Origin: CAZNXJ01 sp964577115
Lineage (GTDB): Bacteria > Planctomycetota > Planctomycetia > Pirellulales > Pirellulaceae
DNA: 64,000 nt
Direction of reading: 5' to 3'
Assembly (NCBI GenBank): GCA_964577115.1
Contig: CAZNXJ010000013.1
Span: 1 to 64,000 of the forward strand
The notes beneath the pieces were generated by a model. The model was not told the DNA's origin and did no database searches. It was given only the letters and a program-made list of their open reading frames with translations. The first letter of the stretch is position 1. The number at the start of each line of letters is the position of its first letter. Shown in pieces: positions 16,559-25,092 of this stretch. A program made the translations under genes and the position numbers.

Positions 16559-18190
16559 TCAGGCGGTCTCCGAGGGAGCGCCGGCGGTGGCTTCGGCCAA
16601 CAGGTTGACTTTCAAATCCACGCCGACGTCCGGAATGGGACCGGCCGCCGCGCTGAAGTACGCGATGTTGTCGGCCAGTTCGCTGAGCACCGAGCGCGCC
16701 TGGTACAGGCCGGGTTGCCCGAGCAGACGCCAGAGCAGGTAGCCGTCCGTATACACGCCCGTGGGCGGGCGAATGGCCCAGCGGAACGATTGCAAGCGAT
16801 CGGCGTAGTTGACGAAGGAACCTTCGCGTTCGGGATACGCGACGGCTGGCAACTGGAACGCGGCGCGGTTGCCCAGTTCGCTCGGAAACAATTCCTGCAC
16901 GATGCGCAAGGGGACGCTGTCGAGCCGAGCGGCAATGTCCGCATCAGTCCAGGGCGTGGGATAACCCCCCGCGATCCACACGGCCTGCGGAGCGTTCTCG
17001 CCCTGACAGCGAGCAAGGAAGGCGTCCCAACCCACCAACTCGCCCGTGAAATGCGCAGCGATTTTTTCGACTGCTTTGCGGTTCGGGCACTTCTCCGCGC
17101 GAATCGTAAAGCCGTTAGGAAAGGTTTCGTCTTCGCCCTCGACCGGGATCCTGCCGACGGCGATCAGCGCCTCGGGGTCGATCTGGCGAATGTACTTAGC
17201 CAGCAGGTAGGCTTCCTCGGCCGTCTGGAACGGCGACAGCACGGCGGCCAGCCGTCCCGCCCCTCGCAGCCGCTCGTCCAACTGCGCGATCACCTCGGGC
17301 CAATCGCGTGCCGTGCCGTCGACGCGGGCTTCCGTCAACCGCGCGTCATCGTGCACGTACTTCCAGCCATAACGCCCTTCGTCGCACATCCACCACTGGT
17401 TGATGTGCGGGTTCTCTCGCGGCTTGAGCCGATAGATACGGTCCTGGTTCTCGTCGACGCGGATCGAGCATCCGGTGCTGCAATTCGCGCACACGTGCTC
17501 GTGCCCCTTCATGAACCACACGCGTTGACGATAGAGAAAGTCCTTGTCGCCGAGTGCACCGACGGGGCACAGATCGACGACGTTTCCGGACAGCTTGTTG
17601 GCCAGCGGATGGCCCGGGAAGACGTCGATTTCCTCGTGAGCGCCGCGGTTGATCACCATCAGTTCGCTCGTGCCGGCGATCTCTCGGCAGAAACGCACGC
17701 ACCGGCTGCACATCACACAGCGATCGACGAACAGCGTGACCGTTTCGCCCAGGGATCGGCGACGGCTGGTGAATGGCTTCAGGTCAGCCCGGCGCGACTT
17801 CTGACCATATTGGAAATGGTAGTCCTGTAGCAGGCATTCGCCGGCCTTGTCGCAGATGGGGCAATCGATCGGATGGCGGATGAGCAGGTCTTCCTCGACC
17901 ATAGCTCGCGCCTTCTCGACCTTCTCGCTGTTGGTGACGAACACCGTACCGTCGGCCGCGGGCGTCTGGCAGGCGGGAACGAGTTTCGGCAAGAGCGAGA
18001 TCTGGCCGGTTTGCGGATCACGGCGGCCCGATTCGACCAGGCACATGCGGCAGCTCGCGACAACCGACAGGCCGGGGTGCCAGCAGTAGTGGGGAATTTC
18101 GATGCCGGCCCGGCGGGCAGCTTGAATGCCATTCAGCCGCTCGTCGTCGCCGATTTCGATTTCTTGTCCGTCAATGATGACGATGGCCAT
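16559..18190 (-). CDS. nuoG: NADH-quinone oxidoreductase subunit G (short form with N7 motif)
   Basis: Fe-S subunit of the peripheral arm, 543 residues, against about 780-910 in Thermus and E. coli. In order: a [2Fe-2S] ferredoxin domain (cysteines in HYCWHPG, SCRMC, PACQT), the His-Cys3 N5 motif in HPIDCPICDKAGEC, the CVMCSRCVRFC N4 motif, and CANCSTGC followed 27 residues later by Cys. The last is the CxxCxxxCx27C pattern of the extra cluster N7. Most of the C-terminal molybdopterin-oxidoreductase-like part is shortened. A 253-base gap separates it from nuoF, unusually long for this operon. Confidence 0.93.
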   Translation of the reverse strand: MAIVIIDGQEIEIGDDERLNGIQAARRAGIEIPHYCWHPGLSVVASCRMCLVESGRRDPQTGQISLLPKLVPACQTPAADGTVFVTNSEKVEKARAMVEEDLLIRHPIDCPICDKAGECLLQDYHFQYGQKSRRADLKPFTSRRRSLGETVTLFVDRCVMCSRCVRFCREIAGTSELMVINRGAHEEIDVFPGHPLANKLSGNVVDLCPVGALGDKDFLYRQRVWFMKGHEHVCANCSTGCSIRVDENQDRIYRLKPRENPHINQWWMCDEGRYGWKYVHDDARLTEARVDGTARDWPEVIAQLDERLRGAGRLAAVLSPFQTAEEAYLLAKYIRQIDPEALIAVGRIPVEGEDETFPNGFTIRAEKCPNRKAVEKIAAHFTGELVGWDAFLARCQGENAPQAVWIAGGYPTPWTDADIAARLDSVPLRIVQELFPSELGNRAAFQLPAVAYPEREGSFVNYADRLQSFRWAIRPPTGVYTDGYLLWRLLGQPGLYQARSVLSELADNIAYFSAAAGPIPDVGVDLKVNLLAEATAGAPSETA

Positions 18191-18218
18191 GCAATATCAC
18201 TTTCTAAAGCAGGCGGCT

Positions 18219-18246
18219 CGCACGCGCACCGCACGGGGCGCGTGCG
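18219..18246. repeat. Perfect inverted repeat inside the nuo operon
   Basis: Arms of 9 bp (18219-18227 and 18238-18246) with a 10-base loop, in the 253-base gap between nuoF and nuoG. No T tract follows. In the nuo mRNA it would fold into a stable GC hairpin just upstream of the nuoG start, and could affect mRNA processing or partial termination. Confidence 0.5.
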
Positions 18247-18443
18247 CCGGCCGGACAAGGTTCGCTTGTGCGTGTTACCGTCTTGCGACGCGCCGTGCCG
18301 CGCGTGCACGCGGCTGCTTTTCCGATGACTGACGTTGCTTACTTCGTTGCGTATTCCAGATTCACGTCGGACCACGCGAGCGGCTGGCGTTCGCGGGCCG
18401 ACCGTGAGGCCGTCCGGCGACCTGAGCCCTGCCAGCTCGTCGG

Positions 18444-19796
18444 CTAATGCAGTTCGACCAGGTTCAGCTCGGGGACCGGGGCCGTTTCCATATAGCCTTG
18501 CGGGTTCGTACGCTTGATATACTCTTCAAATTCCGGTCGGAATTTGCGAATCGCATTCTTGATGGGCCAGGCGGCGCCATCCGCCAGACCGCAGATTGTC
18601 GTTCCGGGGATGATGCCGATGCTGTCGCCGATCTCGAGCAGCAGGTCGAGATCGACGAGCCGGCCTTTGCCGGCCCGGATACGGTTGAGCATCTTCAGCG
18701 ACCAGGAGGTGCCTTCGCGGCAGGGCGTGCACTGGCCGCAGCTTTCATGGGCGAAAAACTGGCAGCTGTTGTGCAGCACGTCGACCATGGAAACCGTCTC
18801 GTCCATGACGACGACGGCGGCGGTACCCAGTCCCAGGCAGCCGTAGCGCCCAGGCCCGTTGAAGTCGAGCGGGCAATCGAATTCGTCCTCGCGGAGCAGG
18901 CCCATGCTGATGCCGCCCGGAATGGCAGCTTTCGCTTTGCGGCCCTTCCAGACGCCGCCGCCAAAGCGGTCGATCAGTTCGCGAACCGTCAAGCCCAGCG
19001 GTGCTTCGTAGCAGCCCGGGCGTTCGACATGGCCGCTGAGGCAGTACAGCTTGGGACCGAAGCTGCCGGCATCGCGGGGATTATTCGGGTCGGGCGGGAC
19101 GCCGATCGATCGGAACCAGTCGACGCCTCGGTCCAGGATGTGTTTGACGCACGCCACCGTCTCGACGTTGTTCACAACGGTGGGCTTGCGGAACGCGCCT
19201 TCCACGGCGGGGAAGGGGGGCTTAATGCGGGGCCACGCCCGCTTGCCTTCGAGGCTTTCGATCAGCCCCGTTTCTTCGCCGCAAATGTACGCGGCCGCTC
19301 CGCGGTGCAGAAAGATATCGAGTGAATAGCCGCTGCCGAGAATGTTCTGGCCGAGGTAGCCGGCGGCATAGCATTCATCGACCGCCGACTGCACGCGCTC
19401 CCATGCCAGCGGGTACTCGTAGCGCATATAGAAGTAAGCGGTCGACGCGCCCGTCGCGAAGCAGCTGAGGATCAGGCCCTCGAGCACCTGATGCGGGTCG
19501 TCCTCCATCAGGATGCGGTTGTTGAACGTCCCCGGTTCGCTTTCGTCTGCATTCAAACAGAAGTAAATAGGACGCGACTTCTTATCGAGGAACGTCCACT
19601 TCAGCCCGGTCGGGAAGCCGGCACCGCCGCGGCCGCGGAGTCCGCTGTTTTTGACCATCTCGGTCACGGCCTCGGGAGTCATCTCGCGCAGGGCGCGCTT
19701 GAGCGACTCGTAACCGCCCTGAGACTCGTAATACTCGCGCGTATGGCTGTTCGGCTTGCCGACGTGGGCTAGTAGTACCGGTTCAAAATCGGCCAC
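18444..19796 (-). CDS. nuoF: NADH-quinone oxidoreductase subunit F
   Basis: NADH- and FMN-binding subunit where electrons enter complex I. 450 residues, the standard length. The Gly-rich NADH/FMN region GLRGRGGAGFPTGLKW, the AYICGEETGLIESLEG segment and the N3 cluster motif ESCGQCTPCREG are all present. The start codon is GTG at 19796. It lies 83 bases after nuoE. Confidence 0.97.
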   Translation of the reverse strand: MADFEPVLLAHVGKPNSHTREYYESQGGYESLKRALREMTPEAVTEMVKNSGLRGRGGAGFPTGLKWTFLDKKSRPIYFCLNADESEPGTFNNRILMEDDPHQVLEGLILSCFATGASTAYFYMRYEYPLAWERVQSAVDECYAAGYLGQNILGSGYSLDIFLHRGAAAYICGEETGLIESLEGKRAWPRIKPPFPAVEGAFRKPTVVNNVETVACVKHILDRGVDWFRSIGVPPDPNNPRDAGSFGPKLYCLSGHVERPGCYEAPLGLTVRELIDRFGGGVWKGRKAKAAIPGGISMGLLREDEFDCPLDFNGPGRYGCLGLGTAAVVVMDETVSMVDVLHNSCQFFAHESCGQCTPCREGTSWSLKMLNRIRAGKGRLVDLDLLLEIGDSIGIIPGTTICGLADGAAWPIKNAIRKFRPEFEEYIKRTNPQGYMETAPVPELNLVELH

Positions 19797-19879
19797 GGAA
19801 GAGTTTCTCGCACTTCAAAGATTTCAAAATCGGCATCTCGGCGTCACTCGCGGCGCCGCACCGCCTCGGGAATTTCTCC

Positions 19880-20368
19880 CTATCGCAACGTTTTCAAAAA
19901 CTCCGTGGCGGCCTCGGGAGTGACGCTGCACAGCAGCTCGTCACCGGCCAGCACGCACGGAGCATGCTCGCAGGCGCCCAGGCATTCGGCGTATTCGAGC
20001 GTCAGGCGTCCGTCGCTCGTTGTTTCACCCGGCTTAATGCCGGCCGTGCGCGCCATGTGTTCGAGCAGTTCATCGGCGCCCCGTAGATGGCAACTGATCG
20101 ATCGGCACACCCAGGCTCGCGTTCGGCCGTGCGGCTTGTCCTGCTTGAAAAAGCCGTAGAACGTCAGCGTGTCCTGTACTTCGGCCGGAGCCAGTTCGAG
20201 TAGTTCGGCGATTTCCTCGACGGCCTTCAGCGGCACATGGCGCAGCCGCTTATTGACCACGTGCAGCGCCGGTAGCGTCACGGCGCGCTTCGTGGGGTAG
20301 CGCGGGAAAAACGCTTTGATCTCGTTGATCATTTCGTCGGTCAGCACGCGTGTCGCGGCCTGGCTCAT
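19880..20368 (-). CDS. nuoE: NADH-quinone oxidoreductase subunit E
   Basis: Thioredoxin-like subunit binding the [2Fe-2S] cluster N1a. 162 residues, the usual length. The four ligands are in the pattern VCRSISC and, about 40 residues later, ECLGAC. An N-terminal helical region precedes the thioredoxin fold. It lies 62 bases downstream of nuoD. Confidence 0.96.
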   Translation of the reverse strand: MSQAATRVLTDEMINEIKAFFPRYPTKRAVTLPALHVVNKRLRHVPLKAVEEIAELLELAPAEVQDTLTFYGFFKQDKPHGRTRAWVCRSISCHLRGADELLEHMARTAGIKPGETTSDGRLTLEYAECLGACEHAPCVLAGDELLCSVTPEAATEFLKTLR

Positions 20369-20430
20369 TTGTCGAACGCCTTTTAGCGATAACCCAAGTT
20401 GTTCAGGAAGGACGCGGCCGAACGATCCGG

Positions 20431-21654
20431 CTAACGATCCAGCTCGGCGGCAATAATGTTCAGGCTGCCCAGCACGGCGACGATGTCGCTGAGCGTATGG
20501 CCCTCAATGAGGTGCGGGAAAATGGCAAAGTGGATGAACGAGGGCGGGCGGCAACGTGCGCGGTACGCCACGTCGCTGCCGTCGCCGACGATGTAAAAGC
20601 CCAGCTCGCCGTTCGGCGCTTCGATCGCCGAATAGATTTCCTCTTGAGGCACTTCGAAACCGCGGTTCGACATGACCAGTTCGAAGTGCGTGATCGTTCC
20701 TTCGATGGTCTGATACACCTGCGACTTTGGCGGCAGGACGGTGCGCGTGCCGACATCGACGTTCGGCGGCCCCGGCGGCAGGTTCTCCACGGCCTGCTCG
20801 ACAATCTTCAGGCTCTCGCGCATCTCCGCCATGCGGACGTAGTAGCGAGCGAAGCAGTCGCCGGCCTTGGCGCAGCAGACCTTGAAGTCGAAGTCGCTAT
20901 ACGCCAGATAAGGCTCGTCCTTCCGCAAATCGCGCGTCACGCCACTGGCTCGTGCCACGGGCCCGGTAACACTGCGCGCGATCGCCTGCTCCTTGGACAA
21001 AATGCCGACGTCTTTCGTCCGATCGACGAAGATCCGGTTGCGGTTTAGCAGACGCTCCATGTCGGCCAGCGTCTTCGGGAACTCGCGAATAAACGCGCGG
21101 ATCTTCTCGATAACGAGTGGCGTGATGTCGTGCATGGCGCCGCCGACGCGCGTGTAGCTGTTCGTGAATCGCGCCCCGCACAGCGTCTCAAAGATGTCGT
21201 AGATCCGCTCGCGCTGGTAGAAGGCGTAGAGGAAGAACGTGAACGCGCCGACGTCCAATCCCATCGCGCCCGTGCACAGCAGGTGGTCGCTGATGCGAGC
21301 GAGCTCGGCCACGATCACGCGAATGTACTTGCCGCGCGGCGTCAGCTCGATGCCCAGCAGCTTCTCGACCGCGCAGTGCCAGGCGACATTGTTCGCCATC
21401 GGCGAGATGTAATTCATCCGGTCGGTGATCGTGACGTACTGGTTGTAGTCGAGATGCTCGGCCAGCTTCTCGAATCCCGAATGCAAATAGCCGATGTCGG
21501 GACGCGCCTCGACGACCCGCTCGCCTTGGAGCTTCAGCACCAGGCGCAGCGTCGTGTGCGTCGCCGGATGCTGCGGACCGAAATTCAGCGTCCACAGGTA
21601 ATCCTGCTCGCGAGCTTTCTCGTCTTGGCCGAACATGGCGGCGGTAAGCGGCAT
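20431..21654 (-). CDS. nuoD: NADH-quinone oxidoreductase subunit D
   Basis: 49-kDa quinone-site subunit related to the [NiFe]-hydrogenase large subunit. 407 residues; starts from ATG at 21654. Conserved segments include FGPQHPATHTTLRL with the quinone-site His region, DIGYLHSGFEKLAE, and ERIYDIFETLCGARFTNSY. It is not fused to NuoC, from which it is separated by 66 bases. Confidence 0.97.
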   Translation of the reverse strand: MPLTAAMFGQDEKAREQDYLWTLNFGPQHPATHTTLRLVLKLQGERVVEARPDIGYLHSGFEKLAEHLDYNQYVTITDRMNYISPMANNVAWHCAVEKLLGIELTPRGKYIRVIVAELARISDHLLCTGAMGLDVGAFTFFLYAFYQRERIYDIFETLCGARFTNSYTRVGGAMHDITPLVIEKIRAFIREFPKTLADMERLLNRNRIFVDRTKDVGILSKEQAIARSVTGPVARASGVTRDLRKDEPYLAYSDFDFKVCCAKAGDCFARYYVRMAEMRESLKIVEQAVENLPPGPPNVDVGTRTVLPPKSQVYQTIEGTITHFELVMSNRGFEVPQEEIYSAIEAPNGELGFYIVGDGSDVAYRARCRPPSFIHFAIFPHLIEGHTLSDIVAVLGSLNIIAAELDR

Positions 21655-21720
21655 ATCGATTCGCCTGTCGAACGGCAGAGGTTGTTCAGTGAGTTACAAC
21701 GCCGGGCCGGCGCCGAGTGA

Positions 21721-22221
21721 TTACGTGTCGGAGCGCCGGATCGGTTGGAAGTTGTGGCGTTCTCCGCGGCCTTGCAGGGGATAATCCTTGCGCAGCGGAA
21801 AGGCGGTAAACTGCTCGGGCAATAAAATACGGCGCAAATCCGGGTGGCCGCGGAAGCGGATGCCGAACATGTCCCACACCTCACGCTCCATCCAGTTCGC
21901 GCCTTCCCACAGGGGCACGACGGAATCGACTTCGAGGTCGGGTTCGTTCAGCATCACACGCACGGTCAGCCGGCGATTGCGGACGGTGTCGGCGAGCAGG
22001 TACACCAGCCCGAAGCGGGCGGTGGCATCGCGATAGTTCAGGTAGTCCACACACGTGACATCGACCAGCAGATCGAAGCCTTGCTCGTCGCGCAGCAGCT
22101 GCATGGCGGCAAACAGGTCTTCGGGCCGGACGACGACCCGCGTCTGATCGCGAAACTCGCTTTCCTGTATGTGATCGAAACGCGCACGCAGCGCTGTGAC
22201 GACTTCCGGTACGAGGCTCAT
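21721..22221 (-). CDS. nuoC: NADH-quinone oxidoreductase subunit C
   Basis: 30-kDa subunit of the peripheral arm. 166 residues, carrying the family signature WMEREVWDMFGIRFRGHPDL and the ending FPLRKDYPLQG. The start overlaps the nuoB stop in an ATGA arrangement, indicating coupled translation. Confidence 0.97.
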   Translation of the reverse strand: MSLVPEVVTALRARFDHIQESEFRDQTRVVVRPEDLFAAMQLLRDEQGFDLLVDVTCVDYLNYRDATARFGLVYLLADTVRNRRLTVRVMLNEPDLEVDSVVPLWEGANWMEREVWDMFGIRFRGHPDLRRILLPEQFTAFPLRKDYPLQGRGERHNFQPIRRSDT

Positions 22222-22820
22222 GACGATCCGCTCATGTGTTGTTCGGGCAGGGCCAACGGAGACGTGCTCCGGAACTCGGGGGACTGGCCGAGGATCGGCA
22301 GTTCAAGGAGCGCCCGCTTCGGCAGCTGCCGCTCGGCGCGGTCGAATTCCCGCCCCTTGATCGTGCCCTCGCGCTGGATGCGATCCTGGAGATCGATGAT
22401 CGCCTGGATCAGCTGCTCGGGCCGAGGCGGGCAGCCCGGGATGTACATATCGACCGGCAGAAAACGGTCGATGCCTTGGACGACGCAGTAGGTGTCGAAG
22501 ACGCCGCCGGTGGAAGCGCACGCGCCCATCGAAATGCACCACTTGGGCTCGGGCATCTGCGACCAGATACGCTGTAGCACGGGCAGCATTTTCATGACGA
22601 CGCGCCCTGCCACAATCATCAAATCGCACTGCCGCGGACTGAAGCGGAACGCTTCGGCACCGAACCGAGCGATATCGTGTCGGCTCGCACCCGTCGCCAT
22701 CAGCTCGATGCCGCAGCACGCGGTCGCGAAGGGCATCGGCCAGAGACTGTTCTTGCGGCACCAGTTGGCCAGTTCGTCCAGCTTGCTGACGAACACATTG
22801 TCCGGTAGTTCTACCGCCAT
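22218..22820 (-). CDS. nuoB: NADH-quinone oxidoreductase subunit B
   Basis: PSST subunit carrying the terminal cluster N2 next to quinone. Ligands are visible in ATACCGIEL (tandem cysteines), SMGACASTGG and YIPGCPPRPEQ. The start ATG at 22820 (MAVELPDN) is preferred because a strong AGGAAAGGAG precedes it by 7 bases; ATG at 22841 would add seven residues. A C-terminal tail of about 40 residues extends beyond the core. It overlaps nuoA by 10 bases. Confidence 0.97.
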   Translation of the reverse strand: MAVELPDNVFVSKLDELANWCRKNSLWPMPFATACCGIELMATGASRHDIARFGAEAFRFSPRQCDLMIVAGRVVMKMLPVLQRIWSQMPEPKWCISMGACASTGGVFDTYCVVQGIDRFLPVDMYIPGCPPRPEQLIQAIIDLQDRIQREGTIKGREFDRAERQLPKRALLELPILGQSPEFRSTSPLALPEQHMSGSS

Positions 22821-23212
22821 TGCAGCACTCCTTTCCTCCACACGTACACAAGGCCCAGGGCGAGCAGTGTGATAAAGACTGCGATTTCGCCGAGCACCAG
22901 CAGAGGATAGTGGGTGGCTCCGCTCAGACCCGCCAGTTGCGGGAGGCCCTCCGGATGGTTCTGAGCAACCGCCCAGGGATAGAGGAACAGGATTTCGACG
23001 TCGAACAGCAGGAAGGCGATCGCCACGAGATGGAACCGGACGTCAAACCGCCGGCGCGTGTCGTGGATCGGGTCCATCCCGCTCTCGTAGGGCATCTGCT
23101 TGACCGCACTGCGGCGGCGGGGACCCATCACCCAGGCGAATCCGAGCATCCCGAGCGCCAGGGCGGTCGCGAACGCGAAAAAGAGGACAATCGGTACGAG
23201 TTGCGGAGCCAT
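22811..23212 (-). CDS. nuoA: NADH-quinone oxidoreductase subunit A
   Basis: Three-helix membrane subunit and first gene of the operon. 133 residues, the normal length. The conserved loop PYESGMDPIHDTRRRFDVRF and the second helix with FLLFDVEILFLYPWA are intact. The leader upstream (23213-23346) holds a terminator, an inverted repeat and promoter-like boxes. Confidence 0.97.
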   Translation of the reverse strand: MAPQLVPIVLFFAFATALALGMLGFAWVMGPRRRSAVKQMPYESGMDPIHDTRRRFDVRFHLVAIAFLLFDVEILFLYPWAVAQNHPEGLPQLAGLSGATHYPLLVLGEIAVFITLLALGLVYVWRKGVLQWR

Positions 23213-23249
23213 AATCCGTTTGCACGGTGAAAGTTACGTCGCTCGCGGA

Positions 23250-23271
23250 CTTTGTGAATTCCGTCACAAAG
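23250..23271. promoter_or_regulatory. CRP/FNR-type palindromic operator candidate
   Basis: Perfect 8-bp arms CTTTGTGA and TCACAAAG separated by 6 bases. The core TGTGA-N6-TCACA is the exact consensus of CRP-type sites. It lies 38 bases before the nuoA start and downstream of the terminator. It may bind a CRP/FNR-family regulator, or act as an RNA hairpin. No such regulator gene is in the window. Confidence 0.55.
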
Positions 23272-23277
23272 CCCCTC

Positions 23278-23303
23278 AAAAAAAAAGCGCTCAACTAGCG
23301 CTT
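23278..23303 (-). terminator. Intrinsic terminator in the nuo leader
   Basis: On the minus strand a 7-bp stem (23303-23297 with 23291-23285, loop of 5) runs straight into a T tract (complement of 9 A at 23278-23286). No minus-strand gene ends nearby: the nearest upstream one stops at 24103. It therefore looks like an attenuator of the nuo operon or a barrier to antisense transcription. Confidence 0.75.
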
Positions 23304-23317
23304 CCACGATGGTCTGC

Positions 23318-23346
23318 ATCGTATCGCTCGCGTTCGCGTGGGTCAA
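23318..23346 (-). promoter_or_regulatory. Candidate nuo promoter
   Basis: Minus strand TTGACC (23346-23341), 17-base spacer, TACGAT (23323-23318). Transcription would begin near 23311, only about 8 bases before the terminator stem. Confidence 0.45.
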
Positions 23347-23586
23347 CGGGACGCACGAGGCGAGGTGTCGAGCAACCCCTTTCCTTTAATGTTTAGGGTC
23401 CGGGGGCCAAGTCAGCAAGGGAGGGGCCGCGCGGAACCGGATCATCCCAATAACCTGAATAATCCTCAATTCCCATTCGGCCGAGCGCCGATGGGTAAAA
23501 GGACGCCTGCCTCCGGCGCCGCGGCCCTCGTTGGGCCCCGCCGAGTCGCGGACGAGGCGCGAGCAAAGACCCAGAGGGAATGTGAG

Positions 23587-23919
23587 ATGATACGCCGAGC
23601 GATTGGCGCGCTATGCGGCGCGATGCTGGTCTGTTTCGTCCTGACCGCCACCGACGTCCAGGCGCAGCAGCCCCGGGCCTTCGGGCGCGTCTGGGGCGGC
23701 GATTTGACGGTCCGCGATTGGGAGCGGTTCTATCACTATCCGTATGTGTATTACCCTCAAAACTTCTGGGGGAATGAATACTATCGGAGCGATGAATCGC
23801 TGTATTATCGTTATCCTCCGGAAATGCAAATTCCGGTTTATAACAAGCGCTGGCATAACTACTATCCCGGCGGCCGGCGCTATCACTGGGGGCATCACTT
23901 CCACTTGGACGTGTTCTAA
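23587..23919 (+). CDS. Small secreted Tyr-rich protein
   Basis: 110 residues: a Sec signal peptide (about 1-27, ending DVQAQ) and a mature part rich in Tyr, His, Arg and Trp, with motifs FYHYPYVYYPQNF, LYYRYPPEMQIPVYNKRWHN and GHHFHLDVF. From memory, planctomycete genomes carry similar short proteins, sometimes labelled calmodulin-binding; I cannot verify that label. The start ATG at 23587 is chosen because it gives a good signal peptide; upstream in-frame sequence is not protein-like. Function unknown, probably extracytoplasmic. Confidence 0.75.
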   Translation: MIRRAIGALCGAMLVCFVLTATDVQAQQPRAFGRVWGGDLTVRDWERFYHYPYVYYPQNFWGNEYYRSDESLYYRYPPEMQIPVYNKRWHNYYPGGRRYHWGHHFHLDVF

Positions 23920-23924
23920 GCCGG

Positions 23925-24005
23925 CTTGCAAGGGGGGCTCCATCCCGCGCGCCTCGCTCGAGGCGCGCCGCGATGGCAAGCCGCGCATGGCGCGCCCCTT
24001 GTAAG
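23925..24005. terminator. Nested palindrome between convergent genes
   Basis: An inner perfect stem of 10-bp arms (23947-23956 with 23959-23968) sits inside outer arms CTTGCAAGGGG (23925-23935) and CCCCTTGTAAG (23995-24005, one G-T pair). It lies between two convergent genes and probably stops transcription from both sides, although no T tract is present. Confidence 0.45.
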
Positions 24006-24102
24006 AAACGCCGCGCGACGCTGCTCGGCGCAGAGAACGGTGCACTCGATAGCGCGGCGCCAAGCTACAGCGCGGCGCGCGGGCGCGGCCGCGCGCCGGT
24101 GC

Positions 24103-24888
24103 CTACTCCATCGGTAAGCGCCCCTCGGCGATCTCGCGTTCCCACTCGTCCATCAGCGGCCAGTCGACCGCGCACGTACCGAAATCGGCCATGTGCTGGT
24201 AGCTCTCCAGTCGAGCGATGGTGCGGTCGAGCAGCTCGTTGTCCTTCCGGAAGATCGGCCCGTGGCTCGGCAAGAGCCACTCGACGTCGCTCTCACGAAT
24301 GCGCCGCAGCGAGGCGACGAAATCGACCAGATTGCTGCCGTGATGCGCGTCGATTGCACCGACGCAGCCGTCGCGATAGATGTTGTCGCCGCTCAGCAAG
24401 AGGTTGCCCAGGCGGAAGGAGAGCTGGCTGTCGGTGTGCCCGGGGGTGAGCCACACTTCGAGCTCGAGATTGCCGACGCGCAGCGTGTCGCCGTCTTCCA
24501 GGTAGTGCTCGACTTCGACCGGCGGCATCTCCATGTGGATTCCTTGCGCCGCGATCTCGGCAAACGTGCGAATCTTATCGCCCGCGCGCAAGGCATCGGC
24601 TGCTCGCGGGTGCGCGGAGACGGTCGTGCGCAGAATCTGCTTGGCCTTGGCGAGCCCCTGGATGTGGTCGACGTCGGCGTGGGTGGCGACGAGCGTCTTG
24701 CATTTGGCGAGCGGGAAATCGAGCTGCCGGATAAGCTCGATGATGTCGTCCACCGTTTCCTCATAGCCGATGTCGATGAGTACCCACTCGTCCTGATCGT
24801 AAATCAAGTAAATATTGCAGCCGATGATATAGCCGGCCTGCACATTCAATTCGATGACATTAGGAAAGATCGGCTTCCGCTCGAGCAT
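24103..24888 (-). CDS. MBL-fold metallo-hydrolase
   Basis: 261 residues of the metallo-beta-lactamase fold, cytosolic. The metal-binding motif is THADVDH (second His of the usual HxHxDH replaced by Ala-Asp order), with TPGHTDSQ, SGDNIY and PSHGPIF as later motifs. The start at 24888 (MLERKPIF) follows GAGGAG by 7 bases; a longer frame to 24936 looks non-coding. Substrate unknown: the family includes glyoxalase II-like thioesterases and others. Confidence 0.85.
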   Translation of the reverse strand: MLERKPIFPNVIELNVQAGYIIGCNIYLIYDQDEWVLIDIGYEETVDDIIELIRQLDFPLAKCKTLVATHADVDHIQGLAKAKQILRTTVSAHPRAADALRAGDKIRTFAEIAAQGIHMEMPPVEVEHYLEDGDTLRVGNLELEVWLTPGHTDSQLSFRLGNLLLSGDNIYRDGCVGAIDAHHGSNLVDFVASLRRIRESDVEWLLPSHGPIFRKDNELLDRTIARLESYQHMADFGTCAVDWPLMDEWEREIAEGRLPME

Positions 24889-25092
24889 TGCGTTGCTCCT
24901 CGATGCGCAGCATTGCGCGGCCGGCATAACGCCCACTTCGAAGACAAAGGCCCTGGATTGTAGGTGGGGTTACCAATACGAGCAACCTGCGGTGGTGTGC
25001 AAAGGTGCGGATCCTCAGTGAATTTCAAGCAATCCGATGACGATGCGCCAACCCGCAGATGTGACAATCGACTTAATTGAGAATCGCTCTCA

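Larger units (their letters stand above)
23213..23586. other. Divergent control region of nuo and the Tyr-rich protein gene
   Basis: 374 bases with no gene. The nuo side contains, in minus-strand order, a promoter-like pair (23346-23318), an intrinsic terminator (23303-23278) and a CRP-type dyad (23271-23250). On the side of the plus-strand gene I see no clear promoter. Confidence 0.6.

Noticed and set aside
23128..23346. Minus-strand leader peptide or small gene through the nuo terminator
   Set aside because: The frame crosses the terminator and runs into nuoA out of frame, with no ribosome-binding site.
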